A stretch of 64,000 nt of DNA from Paenibacillus thermotolerans (GCF_028745515.1 NZ_JAQZSG010000019.1:1-64000), one strand, 5' to 3'; shown: positions 1 through 8,570, counted from the first letter of the stretch. Program-made: numbers and translations. Notes: generated by a model not told the origin, from the sequence alone.

Positions 1-38
1 TTTGGAACAATGATTGTTCGTTAAACATGCCGTCGTAG

Positions 39-78
39 AAAAAAACGGCGGTCATCGATTGCAATATCGACGGCCGCC
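39..78 (-). terminator. rho-independent terminator of the 86-469 gene
   Basis: Read on the minus strand, a GGCGG/CCGCC hairpin with an inner GTCGAT/ATCGA(t) stem is followed by a run of seven T. It lies directly downstream of the hypothetical gene ending at 86. Confidence 0.75.
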
Positions 79-85
79 TTCTTTT

Positions 86-469
86 TCACTCATATACGCT
101 GTCCTTATAGCCTTCGGCCAGTACGCCCGTGTCGTCTCCCGCCAAGGCTTGGCTCAACCCGGTCATATACGCTTCCGAAAAATCCTCGTTCACCAAATGT
201 GCGGGCAGACCTTGGCCCTCCAAATTGCATTCCGGCCCGTCCGCAGCATTCCCGACTTCGGCGGTGTCCCGAATTTCTCCTCCGTGGGTTTGGACGATTT
301 CCAAGGCGGACTGCACATCGCTGCGTTCCACATGAATGTGCAGCGTCGGATGCTCTTCAGCCCCTTCCTCCATCACCGGGTCGTAACCGAGCTCCTGCAG
401 CGTTTCGAACGCGTCGATCGCCGAATCCATATTCGGGAATGAAAAACGAATAGCGTCATCATACAACAT
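86..469 (-). CDS. hypothetical protein, 127 aa
   Basis: Unrecognised small acidic protein. The first ~70 residues alternate predicted helix and strand (a helix around SAIDAFETLQELGY, then the strand TLHIHVE, then the helix DVQSALEIVQTHGG), which would suit a small ferredoxin-like or ACT-like alpha/beta fold. The C-terminal third is low-complexity and acidic. There is no signal peptide or membrane segment, so it is probably cytoplasmic. The ATG at 469 is preceded by AAAGGA at a workable distance and the gene ends at a clear terminator, so it is probably a single-gene unit. No function can be assigned. The fold is inference from the residue pattern only. Confidence 0.7.
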   Translation of the reverse strand: MLYDDAIRFSFPNMDSAIDAFETLQELGYDPVMEEGAEEHPTLHIHVERSDVQSALEIVQTHGGEIRDTAEVGNAADGPECNLEGQGLPAHLVNEDFSEAYMTGLSQALAGDDTGVLAEGYKDSVYE

Positions 470-615
470 GCGGCGTTCGTCCTTTCAAAAATCGTTTTTT
501 CCATTATCCCCCGCACAATAACCGTTTAATCGAATGCTCGCTGGAAAAAACTAATTTGACGATTGCGGCGCACTTTTCTATGATTAAAGAAATATGAAAA
601 CCAAGGTGATCCATC

Positions 616-1065
616 ATGAATGAACACGACGAAGCGGTTGAGCGCTCATTGCGTCTGTTCCGGGTGTTGGCGCGTGCCTTCGGGAATATCCAGGAGCTTT
701 CCTTTCGAGATATCAAAACGTACGGATTAAATCCTACCGAATTTGCCGTCCTAGAGCTTTTGTATCATAAAGGACCGATTCCCCTGCAAAAGATTGGCGC
801 CAGACTGCTCATTCTAAGCGGCGGCGTGACGTATACGATCGATAAGCTGGAAAAGGCAGGGCTCGTGCGCAGACGCAATTGCGATTCCGACCGGAGAGTC
901 ATTTATGCGGAGGCGACGGATCAAGGACGGGAGCTGATGGATCGCATTTTCCCTCAGCACGCCCTTGCGCTTCACCGCGCGCTGTCCGGATTGAACGACG
1001 AAGAGAAGGAGCTTGCCAGCGAATTGATGAAACGTCTCGGCAAAGAAGCGGAACGGCTGCTGTAA
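616..1065 (+). CDS. MarR family transcriptional regulator
   Basis: 149-residue winged-helix regulator of usual MarR length. The core runs from about residue 35 to 115: helix PTEFAVLELLYHKGPIPLQKIGAR, then the recognition region GGVTYTIDKLEKAGLVRRRNCDSDRRVIYAEATDQGRELM, with the family's typical DxR wing. Such proteins are cytoplasmic dimers that repress drug, stress or peroxide genes and release DNA on ligand binding or oxidation. One Cys (in RRRNCDSD) could be redox-sensitive, but that is speculative. It is convergent with the ABC export cassette that starts near 6552, so a regulatory link to that cassette is possible but only inferred. AAGGTGAT precedes the ATG at 616. Confidence 0.9.
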   Translation: MNEHDEAVERSLRLFRVLARAFGNIQELSFRDIKTYGLNPTEFAVLELLYHKGPIPLQKIGARLLILSGGVTYTIDKLEKAGLVRRRNCDSDRRVIYAEATDQGRELMDRIFPQHALALHRALSGLNDEEKELASELMKRLGKEAERLL

Positions 1066-1083
1066 CAGCAGCCGTTCCTTTTT
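1050..1083 (+). terminator. terminator overlapping the marR stop codon
   Basis: A perfect inverted repeat (arms GGAACGGCTGCTG and CAGCAGCCGTTCC around TAA) is followed by CTTTTTATTG. The hairpin contains the stop codon of the MarR gene at 1063-1065, so termination is built into the end of the coding sequence. Confidence 0.85.
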
Positions 1084-1963
1084 ATTGTTCTTCCGGAGGC
1101 AGAAGCCGGATCGAGCCGTCCTCCATCTTCACGCGGACTTTATTCGATTTGCGCAGGCCGAGCTCGTCGACGTATGCCTCCGGCAGCTGCAGGCGCCCGG
1201 CGCGGTCCAGCACGGCGTACTCCTCGTGCGTCGCTACCTCTTCCTCCGCTTCGGATTGGAGCGCCTTGAGCTCGTCGGCGTACGAAATTTTGCGAATGAT
1301 TTCGCTCGATGTTTTTCCGTCCCGGATTTGCACGACCCGGTCCACCTTCCGCGCCAGCTGCGGATCGTGCGTGACGATGACGACCGTAACGCCGAATTCG
1401 GTGCTTACTTTACGGAACAAGTCGAGAATTTGGTCCGCCATCTTCGAATCGACCGACCCCGTCGGTTCGTCCGCAAGCAGCAGGCTCGGTTCGTTCGCAA
1501 GCGCAATGGCGATCGCCACGCGCTGCTGCTCGCCGCCCGACAGCTGCGTAAGCTTGTTGTTCGCCCGGTGGCTGAGGCCGACCGCTTCGAGCAGGTCGAG
1601 AGCCCGCAGACGCTTCCTTCTTCCTTTCAGCAGCATCGGGAGCTCGACATTTTGCAGCGCGGTTAAGTACGGGATCAGGTTTCGCGCATTGTTTTGCCAT
1701 ACGAAGCCTACCGTTTCGCGCTTGTATTTCATAAGGTCTCTTTGCGAGCATTTTAGCATATCGATTCCGTTCACAAACAGCTTGCCGGCGGTCGGACGGT
1801 CCAGCCCGCCGAGCATATTGAGCAGCGTCGATTTGCCGCTGCCGCTGTTTCCGATAATGGCCATCAACTCGCCCTTCTCGACCCGCAAATCCAAGCCTTG
1901 AAGAGCAAACACCTCAAGATCGGCTGTTTTGTAAATTTTAACCAAGTCCTCGCAAACGATCAT
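1082..1963 (-). CDS. ABC transporter ATP-binding protein with C-terminal AbrB-like domain
   Basis: 293 residues from the ATG at 1963, which has GGGGAGGA just upstream; a longer reading frame to 2047 would run into the permease gene and lacks such a site. Residues 1-225 are a LolD/MacB-type ATPase: Walker A GNSGSGKST at about 38-46, signature [12 protein letters not shown], Walker B LLLADEPT, H-loop THD. After the usual end of the domain comes a linker (ADELKALQSEAEEE) and, from about residue 249, a segment reading LDRAGRLQLPEAYVDELGL that matches the SpoVT/AbrB swapped-hairpin pattern. It starts 4 bases after the permease stop and is the last gene of the export cassette. The ATPase call is secure; the tail identity rests on motif reading. 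Confidence 0.9.
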   Translation of the reverse strand: MIVCEDLVKIYKTADLEVFALQGLDLRVEKGELMAIIGNSGSGKSTLLNMLGGLDRPTAGKLFVNGIDMLKCSQRDLMKYKRETVGFVWQNNARNLIPYLTALQNVELPMLLKGRRKRLRALDLLEAVGLSHRANNKLTQLSGGEQQRVAIAIALANEPSLLLADEPTGSVDSKMADQILDLFRKVSTEFGVTVVIVTHDPQLARKVDRVVQIRDGKTSSEIIRKISYADELKALQSEAEEEVATHEEYAVLDRAGRLQLPEAYVDELGLRKSNKVRVKMEDGSIRLLPPEEQ

Positions 1964-1967
1964 AGGC

Positions 1968-4829
1968 TTAGTCCTCCCCAAGCTTAAGCGCCTGATGAAT
2001 CTTAATTCGCGACACCATCGATCCGAGCGCGATAAAGCCGATGACAATCATGACAAATACGATTGCGTTCAGGCCGAACGTGTCGCGCGCGTCGATAATG
2101 ACGCGGAACGGCGGCACCTGCACTTGTTGATTGAACGACATTTTAAAGAGCGGGACGAACAGCCGGCTTGCAAATATGCCTGTGCCCAGACCGAACGCCA
2201 GTGCCGCAGCGGTGGTGAGCACCTGTTCGACGCCGAGCAGCGTCAGCAAGCTCCTAAGCGGCATGCCGAGCGCGCGGAATAAGCCGAATTGCAGCGCGCG
2301 GGCTTGCAGCGAAAGAATCCAATACAGCAGGAAGCCTATAAAGCTGATCGCTACCGATATTAAAAAGCCTAGCGTCATTACGCCGTTGACGGACAGATGG
2401 AACGGGTCGTTCTTCATCTGAATCAATTGCTCGCGCGTATCCTGCAGGTTCGTGACCATGAGCCTCTTTTCGACGATCGTGTCGAACAGCTCCTGCCTCG
2501 AAGCGTCGGGCGTCAGCTTCAGCCATATGCTGTACGGCTCGATCGCGATGCGATTCTGAATATAGGACAGGTGCCCTACGGCCAGCATCGGAGCCGGCGG
2601 CTTTTCGCCATCCGATGTCGGCGCTTCCGGAAGCGGCGAGAAGCCCGGGAAATAATCGATAACGCCGTAGACCGTGAACAAGGCGGGCTCGTGGTTTTTC
2701 CAGTTGATCTCCATCGTATCGCCGACCTTGACCCCCTTCTGATCCGCCATCGACCGCGATATGAGAACGGCGGACGGATCTTCGGCGATCAAATTCAAAT
2801 ATTCGTTCAAATGGTGCTGCAGAAGATCGTTGCGGAACCAAGTCGTCTGCCCGAAGTCCTGCGTGTTAATTCCGACCAGCGTAAGATCGCCGCTCGCTTC
2901 CCCTGCGCGCATGAACGCGTCGTCCTGGATAAACACCTGCGCCGCATGCTCGACCCCCGGCAATTTCGTGAACGGCTCGAAAGGCGGTTCGATATAGGAA
3001 ATTTTCTTCGGAGGCGCGCTTTCCGCCGGCGGCGGTCCGCCGGGAGCGCCCATAATTGCCGGAGGAGCATCGTTCTGCCACAGCGTCGTCAGCACCATGT
3101 CCGCGCCGTTCTTGTACCGGATCGCGTCCTCCATATTTTGATTGATCGTTCTTGCCGCGCTGGCGCTGTACATCCCCGTACCGACCGTCAACACCAGGAA
3201 AATCATAAGATAGTGGTATCTCGCTCCGCCCCGCCCGATATCGAGCAATATCGTATACAGCGCCGGCGGCCACCATCTGCGGCCGATCCAATAGACGAGC
3301 TTGATCAGCCACGGATATACCCGCAGCAGCAGCAAGCCGAAGCCGAGCATGAACAAGGCCGGGATAAAGAACAGCATCGGGTCCGGCGCGAATTGATCGG
3401 CCTTCAAGCCCAGCTGCGTGAACTGATCCATCTGCTTGTGGAAGTTGGTAAGCATGTAGTAGGAGACGCCCAGCAGAATGACGTCCAGAAACATAACTTG
3501 CCACAGCGGACGCGCTCCGCTTCTGGATTGCTCGCGCTTGCGATCGACGATCGTCGCCCGCGTCGCAAGGGCGGCGGGAATCATCGTCATCACGAACGAA
3601 GCGATAACAGCGTATAACGCATACTCGTAAGCTTCCCGGTCGAGCTTGACCTGCAGTGACGCGCGCTGAACGAACTCCAGAAAACCGTTCGACGCGCCGA
3701 GCCATTTCGTCAGCCCGAGCGCTATGATCGGGCCGATCAGGAACGCAATGCCGCCGAGTATGATGCCTTCCAGCGCATACGAAATCAAAATTTGAATCCG
3801 GCTGGCGCCGCGGCTCCTTAGCACGGCTATTTCGGTCTTTTGCCTGGAAATAATAAGATTGGAAACCATAAATAAGTACCAGCTAAGCATAATGAGCACG
3901 GGCACATTCAGCGACCACAGCAGCGTCCTGAGCCGCTTTTCCCGTTCGAAATATTTCTGAAGCGTGGCGCCCGCCGTATTGTGCACCCCGTTCGTATCGA
4001 AATAGCGGCTGACGTAGCGCTCGATTTGATAAGTGATGCCCAGATACGTTTTTACATTGTCCAACGTAATTTTGGTGTAATCGACGGCATAATACCAAGA
4101 AGCCGCAGTCAGCTTGACCGGAGGCTCTTTCGACTCAAAGACGGTCTCGAACGTTTCGAAAGGAATCAAGAAATAGTTTTTATATTTCGAAATCGAGCCT
4201 CCGTAGAAAAACAGATCGCGCTCATCTTTTCGATTAATGACGCCGACCGGTCTGATGACGATTTTCTCGTCCGTGTACTTGGGAGCGACGACAAACTCGT
4301 TGCCGAGCACCATATGAAGCTCCGTCAGCGCGGAATTGAACACTACGGCCTCATAGGCGCCGTCCTGCAAGCCCGGCTTCGCCCATCGTCCGTCCACCAA
4401 TACGGCGTTGTCCTCGACCCCTTTCAACGCGGCGATTTTCCCGGCGCGCTGCTTGGTGGGATCCACCTTGTCGGGATGCAAAGGGTCAAACCCGACCATG
4501 ATCGTTTCGCGCTCTTCCACGTAGTGGATCACAGGCACCGGCATGCGGCTTTCCACGTTATCCATGTACGTATCGATTCGCTTGAACGCATTGGACACCT
4601 TGTCGTTTTCACTCCAGGCCGAGCTGTACACCTTCGTCCATAAGGCGCCGGGATATACGTTATCTTGCTGCTGCAGCCGCTCCATATCTTTCATCAACAT
4701 GCGTTGTAAGACCGCATCGATATAGACCGGAATGCTGCTTACCAGCGCAACCGTCACGACGAGTCCCGCAAGCAAGCTCAACTGCAGCCACTTGTTATTG
4801 ATCATTTTGTGCAAAACCATGCGCAGCAA
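1968..4829 (-). CDS. FtsX-like permease family protein (MacB/LolE type)
   Basis: 953-residue membrane protein of an ABC export system. It has an N-terminal membrane segment (about 15-35), a large extracellular region (40-300), three membrane helices around 305-425, a second set near 455-530, another extracellular region (560-800, with a proline-rich stretch) and a final FtsX core of three helices (about 825-940). This duplicated FtsX layout is typical of large Firmicute permeases that work with MacB-like ATPases to move lipoproteins, peptides or antibiotics rather than importing nutrients. It lies between the adaptor lipoprotein (21 bases upstream) and the second ATPase (4 bases downstream). 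The substrate cannot be read from sequence. Confidence 0.9.
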   Translation of the reverse strand: MLRMVLHKMINNKWLQLSLLAGLVVTVALVSSIPVYIDAVLQRMLMKDMERLQQQDNVYPGALWTKVYSSAWSENDKVSNAFKRIDTYMDNVESRMPVPVIHYVEERETIMVGFDPLHPDKVDPTKQRAGKIAALKGVEDNAVLVDGRWAKPGLQDGAYEAVVFNSALTELHMVLGNEFVVAPKYTDEKIVIRPVGVINRKDERDLFFYGGSISKYKNYFLIPFETFETVFESKEPPVKLTAASWYYAVDYTKITLDNVKTYLGITYQIERYVSRYFDTNGVHNTAGATLQKYFEREKRLRTLLWSLNVPVLIMLSWYLFMVSNLIISRQKTEIAVLRSRGASRIQILISYALEGIILGGIAFLIGPIIALGLTKWLGASNGFLEFVQRASLQVKLDREAYEYALYAVIASFVMTMIPAALATRATIVDRKREQSRSGARPLWQVMFLDVILLGVSYYMLTNFHKQMDQFTQLGLKADQFAPDPMLFFIPALFMLGFGLLLLRVYPWLIKLVYWIGRRWWPPALYTILLDIGRGGARYHYLMIFLVLTVGTGMYSASAARTINQNMEDAIRYKNGADMVLTTLWQNDAPPAIMGAPGGPPPAESAPPKKISYIEPPFEPFTKLPGVEHAAQVFIQDDAFMRAGEASGDLTLVGINTQDFGQTTWFRNDLLQHHLNEYLNLIAEDPSAVLISRSMADQKGVKVGDTMEINWKNHEPALFTVYGVIDYFPGFSPLPEAPTSDGEKPPAPMLAVGHLSYIQNRIAIEPYSIWLKLTPDASRQELFDTIVEKRLMVTNLQDTREQLIQMKNDPFHLSVNGVMTLGFLISVAISFIGFLLYWILSLQARALQFGLFRALGMPLRSLLTLLGVEQVLTTAAALAFGLGTGIFASRLFVPLFKMSFNQQVQVPPFRVIIDARDTFGLNAIVFVMIVIGFIALGSMVSRIKIHQALKLGED

Positions 4830-4850
4830 GGGCTACACCCCATTTCCAGT

Positions 4851-5888
4851 TTATTGCAGGATGACGGTCTGTCCTTCCTTCAAGCCGTTCACGATCTCTA
4901 CTTCCGTTTGCGTTTCGATTCCGACTTCGACGTCCGCTTCGCTGCGAGTTTCGCCGTCCAAAACTTGCACGTACGTGCGCCCGAAATAGCTGCGGAGCGC
5001 CCCCTTCGGAATAATGAGCGTATTTTCGCGTTTTTGCGTCAGCACGCGAATGTCCGCCAAGGTGCCCATCTTAACGTTCGGCGGCAATTTGTCGGGCTCC
5101 ACGTATAAAGTTCTGCCGTACTTTTCCGCCAAGTCCGGATTCGTCGTTGTCGGCGCCGAATCCGGCGTCTGGGTCACGGCTCCCGTATATGAAGCGCCGT
5201 CCACGTCGAACTGCGCCGTCATTCCCACCTTCACTCCGTTTAGCGCCGTACGGTTCAACGCTTCGTATATGAGCCGAAGCTTTGACGGATCCGCCACCGA
5301 TACGAGCGTCCGGCCGTTATCGACCCAGTCGTTCCGCTTCAGGCCTTCTATGTAAATAACGACGCCGTCCATCTCGGCCAGAAGCTGCTTGCTCTCAAGC
5401 TGCTTCTTCGTCTTCTCGAGCTTCGTCTTGGCGATGCCGAGCTCGATCTTGCGAATTTCGATCATGTCCTGATCCTTGGAGAAAATCGCGTCCTTCAAAT
5501 TTTTCTCGGCGTATTTCAGCTTCAGCTCGTCTTCCTGAATGGCCAAATCCAAATCGCCGACTTTAAACTGAATCAGGACGTCGCCTTTACGAACCGTATC
5601 GCCGGACTTTACGAGCACTTCCTCAACCGTCGCTCCCGGCTCCTTCAACGAATGATATGCGATCGACGTCGATTCGAACGTGCCGACGCCGCGGACGTAT
5701 TTCTCGATCGTTCCCTTCTTGACCGCAGCGGTCGTAACGCTGTCCTCCCTCGGTTTGATCAGCGGAGGCGCAAGCGCGGCTTCCTCCTCGGGAAGCAAGG
5801 AACAGCCGGCAAGAGAAACGGCCAGCAGCATGCCGGATAACGCTCCGGACGTCAATTTCGCAAGTCGGTTTGCATTTCCATTAAACAA
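4851..5888 (-). CDS. efflux adaptor lipoprotein (HlyD/MacA-like periplasmic adaptor family)
   Basis: Membrane-anchored adaptor of a MacAB-like system. The N-terminus has a lipobox (LAVSLAGC), so the mature protein should be a lipoprotein. The body has the order expected for the family: barrel-sandwich half (VRGVGTFESTSIAYHSL, GDTVRKGDVLIQF), a coiled-coil hairpin (LKLKYAEKNLKDAI through KTKLEKTKKQLESKQLL), the second half-motif AEMDGVVIYI, then a beta-barrel and C-terminal domain ending VEIVNGLKEGQTVILQ. Start choice: GGAGG abuts the ATG at 5897, so it cannot serve that codon, but it is 9 bases from the TTG at 5888, which I prefer. ATGs at 5915 and 5897 remain possible. It overlaps the upstream ATPase stop by 8 bases. 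Confidence 0.85.
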   Translation of the reverse strand: MFNGNANRLAKLTSGALSGMLLAVSLAGCSLLPEEEAALAPPLIKPREDSVTTAAVKKGTIEKYVRGVGTFESTSIAYHSLKEPGATVEEVLVKSGDTVRKGDVLIQFKVGDLDLAIQEDELKLKYAEKNLKDAIFSKDQDMIEIRKIELGIAKTKLEKTKKQLESKQLLAEMDGVVIYIEGLKRNDWVDNGRTLVSVADPSKLRLIYEALNRTALNGVKVGMTAQFDVDGASYTGAVTQTPDSAPTTTNPDLAEKYGRTLYVEPDKLPPNVKMGTLADIRVLTQKRENTLIIPKGALRSYFGRTYVQVLDGETRSEADVEVGIETQTEVEIVNGLKEGQTVILQ

Positions 5889-6552
5889 TGACCCCATCCT
5901 CCAATGCATATACATGATCGACGATTTCCATCATCGCCGGGTCGTGAGTCGTCATAACGACCGTAAGCCCTTCCCGCTCCACCAATTCTCTAAACAAGCC
6001 TACGATTTGCAGTCCGGTCTTGCTGTCGAGCTCCGCCGTCGGTTCGTCCGCAAGCACAAGCTTCGGCTTATGCGCGATCGCGCGCGCAATCGCCACCCGC
6101 TGCTGCTCGCCCCCGGACAGCTCGAACGGGCGGTGATGCATCCGCTTCTTCAGACCTACCATGGAGAGCGCTCTTTCCGCGGCCGCTCTCGACTCTTTGG
6201 AGGGCGCCCCCGACAATCTCAGGCCGAACTCCACATTTTCCAGTCCCGACATGTAAGGCACAAGCGCATACGATTGAAAAATGAGTCCGATATGCTTACG
6301 CCGCAGCTCATCCATTTTCCGGTCCGACAGGTGCGTAAGATCTTCCCCGTCCAGCTCGATGGTGCCCTCCGTCGGCCGATCGAGCGTCCCGAGCAAATTA
6401 ATGAGCGTCGTCTTGCCCGAGCCAGAACGGCCCCGCAAAGCCACCAGCTTCCCAGTAGGTATGTTGAGATCGACACCTTTCAAAGCGTGTACGGCTCCGC
6501 TTCCTCTCCCGAAAACTCGGGTCACTCCTTGTGCGCGAATCATCTCCGTCAA
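5881..6552 (-). CDS. ABC transporter ATP-binding protein (MacB/LolD type)
   Basis: First gene of the export cassette. The ABC domain starts at [25 protein letters not shown]. Walker A is GRSGSGKTT, the Q-loop is in [19 protein letters not shown], the signature is [16 protein letters not shown], Walker B is [12 protein letters not shown] and the H-loop is TTHDP. The length (~220 aa) is that of a stand-alone LolD/MacB ATPase. A TTG start at 6552 is preferred because GAAGGAG lies 11 bases upstream; a GTG at 6600 and an ATG at 6543 are alternatives. Together with the second ATPase at 1082, the cassette encodes two different ATPases for one permease, so they may form a heterodimer. That is inference. 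Confidence 0.88.
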   Translation of the reverse strand: MTEMIRAQGVTRVFGRGSGAVHALKGVDLNIPTGKLVALRGRSGSGKTTLINLLGTLDRPTEGTIELDGEDLTHLSDRKMDELRRKHIGLIFQSYALVPYMSGLENVEFGLRLSGAPSKESRAAAERALSMVGLKKRMHHRPFELSGGEQQRVAIARAIAHKPKLVLADEPTAELDSKTGLQIVGLFRELVEREGLTVVMTTHDPAMMEIVDHVYALEDGVIV

Positions 6553-6673
6553 GGCGGCTGTCGCTCCTTCCCGTCCGAAATAATTTGTCTTTGAAAGCAC
6601 TTTCTTGTTGTCCTATTGCTATTCTACACTCATTGTATGGGTATTGGGAGCTTTTTTTCTTGAAAAATTCCAA

Positions 6674-6735
6674 TTGACACCAGTCCGAATTACCTAATAT
6701 CATCAAACTATATTCATAGGTTTGATGAATATCAA
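6674..6735. promoter_or_regulatory. divergent promoters with interleaved inverted repeats
   Basis: Between the export cassette and the GNAT gene. Plus strand: TTGACA (6674-6679), 18 bases, TATCAT (6698-6703). Minus strand: TTGATA (6730-6735), 17 bases, TATAGT (6707-6712). Two perfect 8-bp inverted repeats interleave here: CATCAAAC/GTTTGATG (6701-6708, 6720-6727) and ATATTCAT/ATGAATAT (6710-6717, 6725-6732). They sit in the minus promoter spacer, where a repressor such as the MarR protein at 616 could act; the regulator's identity is inferred. Confidence 0.6.
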
Positions 6736-6764
6736 ACTATTCCGAAAGCGGTGGGATTTGAGCC

Positions 6765-7670
6765 ATGACAACGAGCATACGTATGAAGAGCCTGCTTGAA
6801 ACGACGATTGGGCAAGCCGTGCAAGTGTGGAACGAAGGCTTCAGCGACTACTACATCAAGATGCCGATCACTCCCCAAGTTTTTGCGTCTTTGAAATTCG
6901 GCATTGAGGAAATTGATCCGGAGCTTTCTTTCATTGCTTTCGCGGATCATAAGCCTGCGGGATTTCTGCTTAGCGCGTTTCGCGATGCAGGCGGGGAAAA
7001 AACCGCATGGAACGGAGGCACGGCCGTGCTGCCCGAGTTTCGCAGACTGGGCGTCGGCAAGGCGCTGATGGCGAAAGCGCTGGAAAGCTACCGCGAGCGA
7101 GGCGTCGGAACGGCGCTGCTGGAGGCGTTCGAGCAGAACGAAAGAGCGATTGCGCTGTATCGCTCCTTCGGCTATGAGGTTGCGGACATGATCCATTCTT
7201 TCGCTATTGAGGGAGAGGCGGAGCCTGAGTGGGGAGAGCCGGCGCACTTATCGGCGAAGTATGATATTGTGCGCGTGACTCCTCGGGAGCTTTCCCTGCT
7301 GCCGTTTTATCCGAAGCTGGTCGCTTGGCAGACGCAATGGAGAAGCGGAAGAGACGGGGAAGCGGTGATCGTATCGGACCGGGCAAGCGGCGAAACGGTA
7401 GGCTACGCGTTGTTTCGGCGGTTGTTCGACGCGCAGGGCGCGCATACCGCCACGACGCTTCTGCAAGCCGTGGCTGCGCCGGAGTCGGGCGATGAGGAAG
7501 CGGTGCTGCGCGCTGCCTTGCATTATGTATTTTCTGCCCGGTCGGAAGCGCCCGTTCTGCGAAGGAGCGTGTTCGGCGCGCCTTCGTCCCAGCCGGCCCT
7601 CGTCTCCTTGTGCGAAAGCCTCGGCTTCACGCTCAGGCATAAGCTCGTGCATATGACGGTAAAACCATAG
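6765..7670 (+). CDS. GNAT family N-acetyltransferase
   Basis: 301-residue protein with an N-terminal GNAT domain (about 10-150) that should transfer an acetyl group from acetyl-CoA to an amine. The acetyl-CoA loop is visible as RRLGVGKALMAKALE, preceded by the strand NGGTAVLPEF and followed by NERAIALYRSFGYEV, the usual motif A/B order. The second half (about 160-301) resembles a degenerate GNAT-like partner domain (RSEAPVLRRSVFGAPSSQPALVSLCESLGFTLRHKL) and lacks an obvious CoA loop. Transcribed divergently from the export cassette; a good -35/-10 lies upstream. Substrate unknown. An ATG at 6783 is an alternative start. Confidence 0.85.
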   Translation: MTTSIRMKSLLETTIGQAVQVWNEGFSDYYIKMPITPQVFASLKFGIEEIDPELSFIAFADHKPAGFLLSAFRDAGGEKTAWNGGTAVLPEFRRLGVGKALMAKALESYRERGVGTALLEAFEQNERAIALYRSFGYEVADMIHSFAIEGEAEPEWGEPAHLSAKYDIVRVTPRELSLLPFYPKLVAWQTQWRSGRDGEAVIVSDRASGETVGYALFRRLFDAQGAHTATTLLQAVAAPESGDEEAVLRAALHYVFSARSEAPVLRRSVFGAPSSQPALVSLCESLGFTLRHKLVHMTVKP

Positions 7671-7680
7671 TGAACAATAA

Positions 7681-7709
7681 AAGCCCCGAACTCGTAACGT
7701 TCGGGGCTT
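7681..7709. terminator. bidirectional terminator between GNAT and trxA
   Basis: Hairpin AAGCCCCGAAC...GTTCGGGGCTT with a short loop. On the minus strand it is followed by TTATTGTT and would end trxA; on the plus strand it lies 11 bases after the GNAT stop. Confidence 0.75.
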
Positions 7710-7720
7710 CGTTGTCGTCA

Positions 7721-8035
7721 TCAGATATGGCCTAACACCCAATTTTTGAGCGTGTTTTTGTCTTGGAAGCCTACGGTCATATCAACCTCTTGGCCGTCCT
7801 TAAACAGCTTCAGTGTCGGAATGCTCATCACGCCATGTTGCTGCGCCGTAGCCGGATTGTCGTCCACATTGATTTTCGCGATCGTAAACCGTCCTTCCGC
7901 TTCTCCGGCCAGCTCTTCCAGCACCGGGGCGATCAGCCGGCACGGTCCGCACCAAGGCGCCCAAAAGTCGACCAGCACGACCCCTTCTTTAATCGTTTCG
8001 TTAAACTCGCTGTCGGTTGTGTGAATCACCGTCAT
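7721..8035 (-). CDS. trxA: thioredoxin
   Basis: 104-residue classical thioredoxin, the usual length. The active site APWCGPCR occurs at about residues 27-34, with the conserved buried Asp in VLVDFWAPW, the cis-Pro loop [12 protein letters not shown] and the C-terminal helix. It reduces protein disulfides in the cytoplasm using thioredoxin reductase. It is the second gene after an Rrf2-type regulator on the same strand (97-base gap) and may be co-expressed with it. A direct repeat GTAAC-N7-GTAAC sits in its leader at 8071-8087. The ATG at 8035 follows GGGAGGAA. It could be a secondary thioredoxin rather than the housekeeping one, since the neighbour is a regulator. Confidence 0.93.
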   Translation of the reverse strand: MTVIHTTDSEFNETIKEGVVLVDFWAPWCGPCRLIAPVLEELAGEAEGRFTIAKINVDDNPATAQQHGVMSIPTLKLFKDGQEVDMTVGFQDKNTLKNWVLGHI

Positions 8036-8070
8036 CGTTCATTCCTCCCTGGGATCGAATCGTTTATTTT

Positions 8071-8087
8071 GTAACTATTTTTGTAAC
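8071..8087. promoter_or_regulatory. GTAAC direct-repeat motif upstream of trxA
   Basis: GTAACTATTTTTGTAAC lies in the gap between the Rrf2 gene and trxA. A near-identical motif precedes the YceI gene (16786-16800) and a looser one precedes the SRPBCC gene (43368-43385). Candidate operator; no regulator is assigned. Confidence 0.4.
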
Positions 8088-8132
8088 AGTTTTGATTCAG
8101 CGGAAACCGTTCCGCGGTTATGAACAGGCGAT

Positions 8133-8570
8133 TTAGTCCGCGCCTTTGCTCAAATCGGCCTCCCGAATTTGAGTCAGCACGTCCGCTACGGTCAACCGTT
8201 CGAAGAAGCTTTCCAGATGCCGTTCGGCTTCGGCGAACACGGTGTCCATGACGCACTGGATATTGGACGATACCATGCAGTACTGCTCCGGATCGCCGGA
8301 TGACCATCCCGGCTTCAAGCTTCCGGGGCACATCGCGCGGTAAATGTCCGCAAGCGTCACCCGCTCCGGATCGCAGCTAAGAAGATAGCCGCCGCCGAGC
8401 CCTTCCTTGGTGGAAACGAAGCCGCCTTTGCGCAGGCAGCCCATCACCTTGCGGACTCGGGCCGGGTGCGTTGCGACGTTGGCTGCGATTTGCTCGCTCG
8501 TCGCCATATTTCCGCACTTATATGCAAGTAAAACCAAGCTGTGCACCGCAATCGTAAATTCGCTGTTCAT
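8133..8570 (-). CDS. Rrf2 family transcriptional regulator
   Basis: 145 residues from the ATG at 8570, chosen because AGAGGGA lies 6 bases upstream. The N-terminal winged helix reads SEFTIAVHSLVLLAYKCGNMATSEQIAANVATHPARVRKVMGCL, the wing KEGLGGGYLLS carries the GxGGG signature of the family, and DRTLADIY-type residues (VTLADIYRAM) follow. After the wing there are three Cys in a C-x16-C-x7-C arrangement. IscR and NsrR use three Cys here to bind an iron-sulfur cluster, but with shorter spacing, so a cluster is possible rather than likely. It sits upstream of trxA on the same strand, which suggests a redox-linked role. Confidence 0.88.
   Translation of the reverse strand: MNSEFTIAVHSLVLLAYKCGNMATSEQIAANVATHPARVRKVMGCLRKGGFVSTKEGLGGGYLLSCDPERVTLADIYRAMCPGSLKPGWSSGDPEQYCMVSSNIQCVMDTVFAEAERHLESFFERLTVADVLTQIREADLSKGAD

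Noticed and set aside
2397-3617. 406-codon open frame opposite the FtsX permease gene
   Set aside because: It is an antisense shadow in GC-rich DNA. Its translation is Arg-rich with no domain, while the permease frame is clearly coding.
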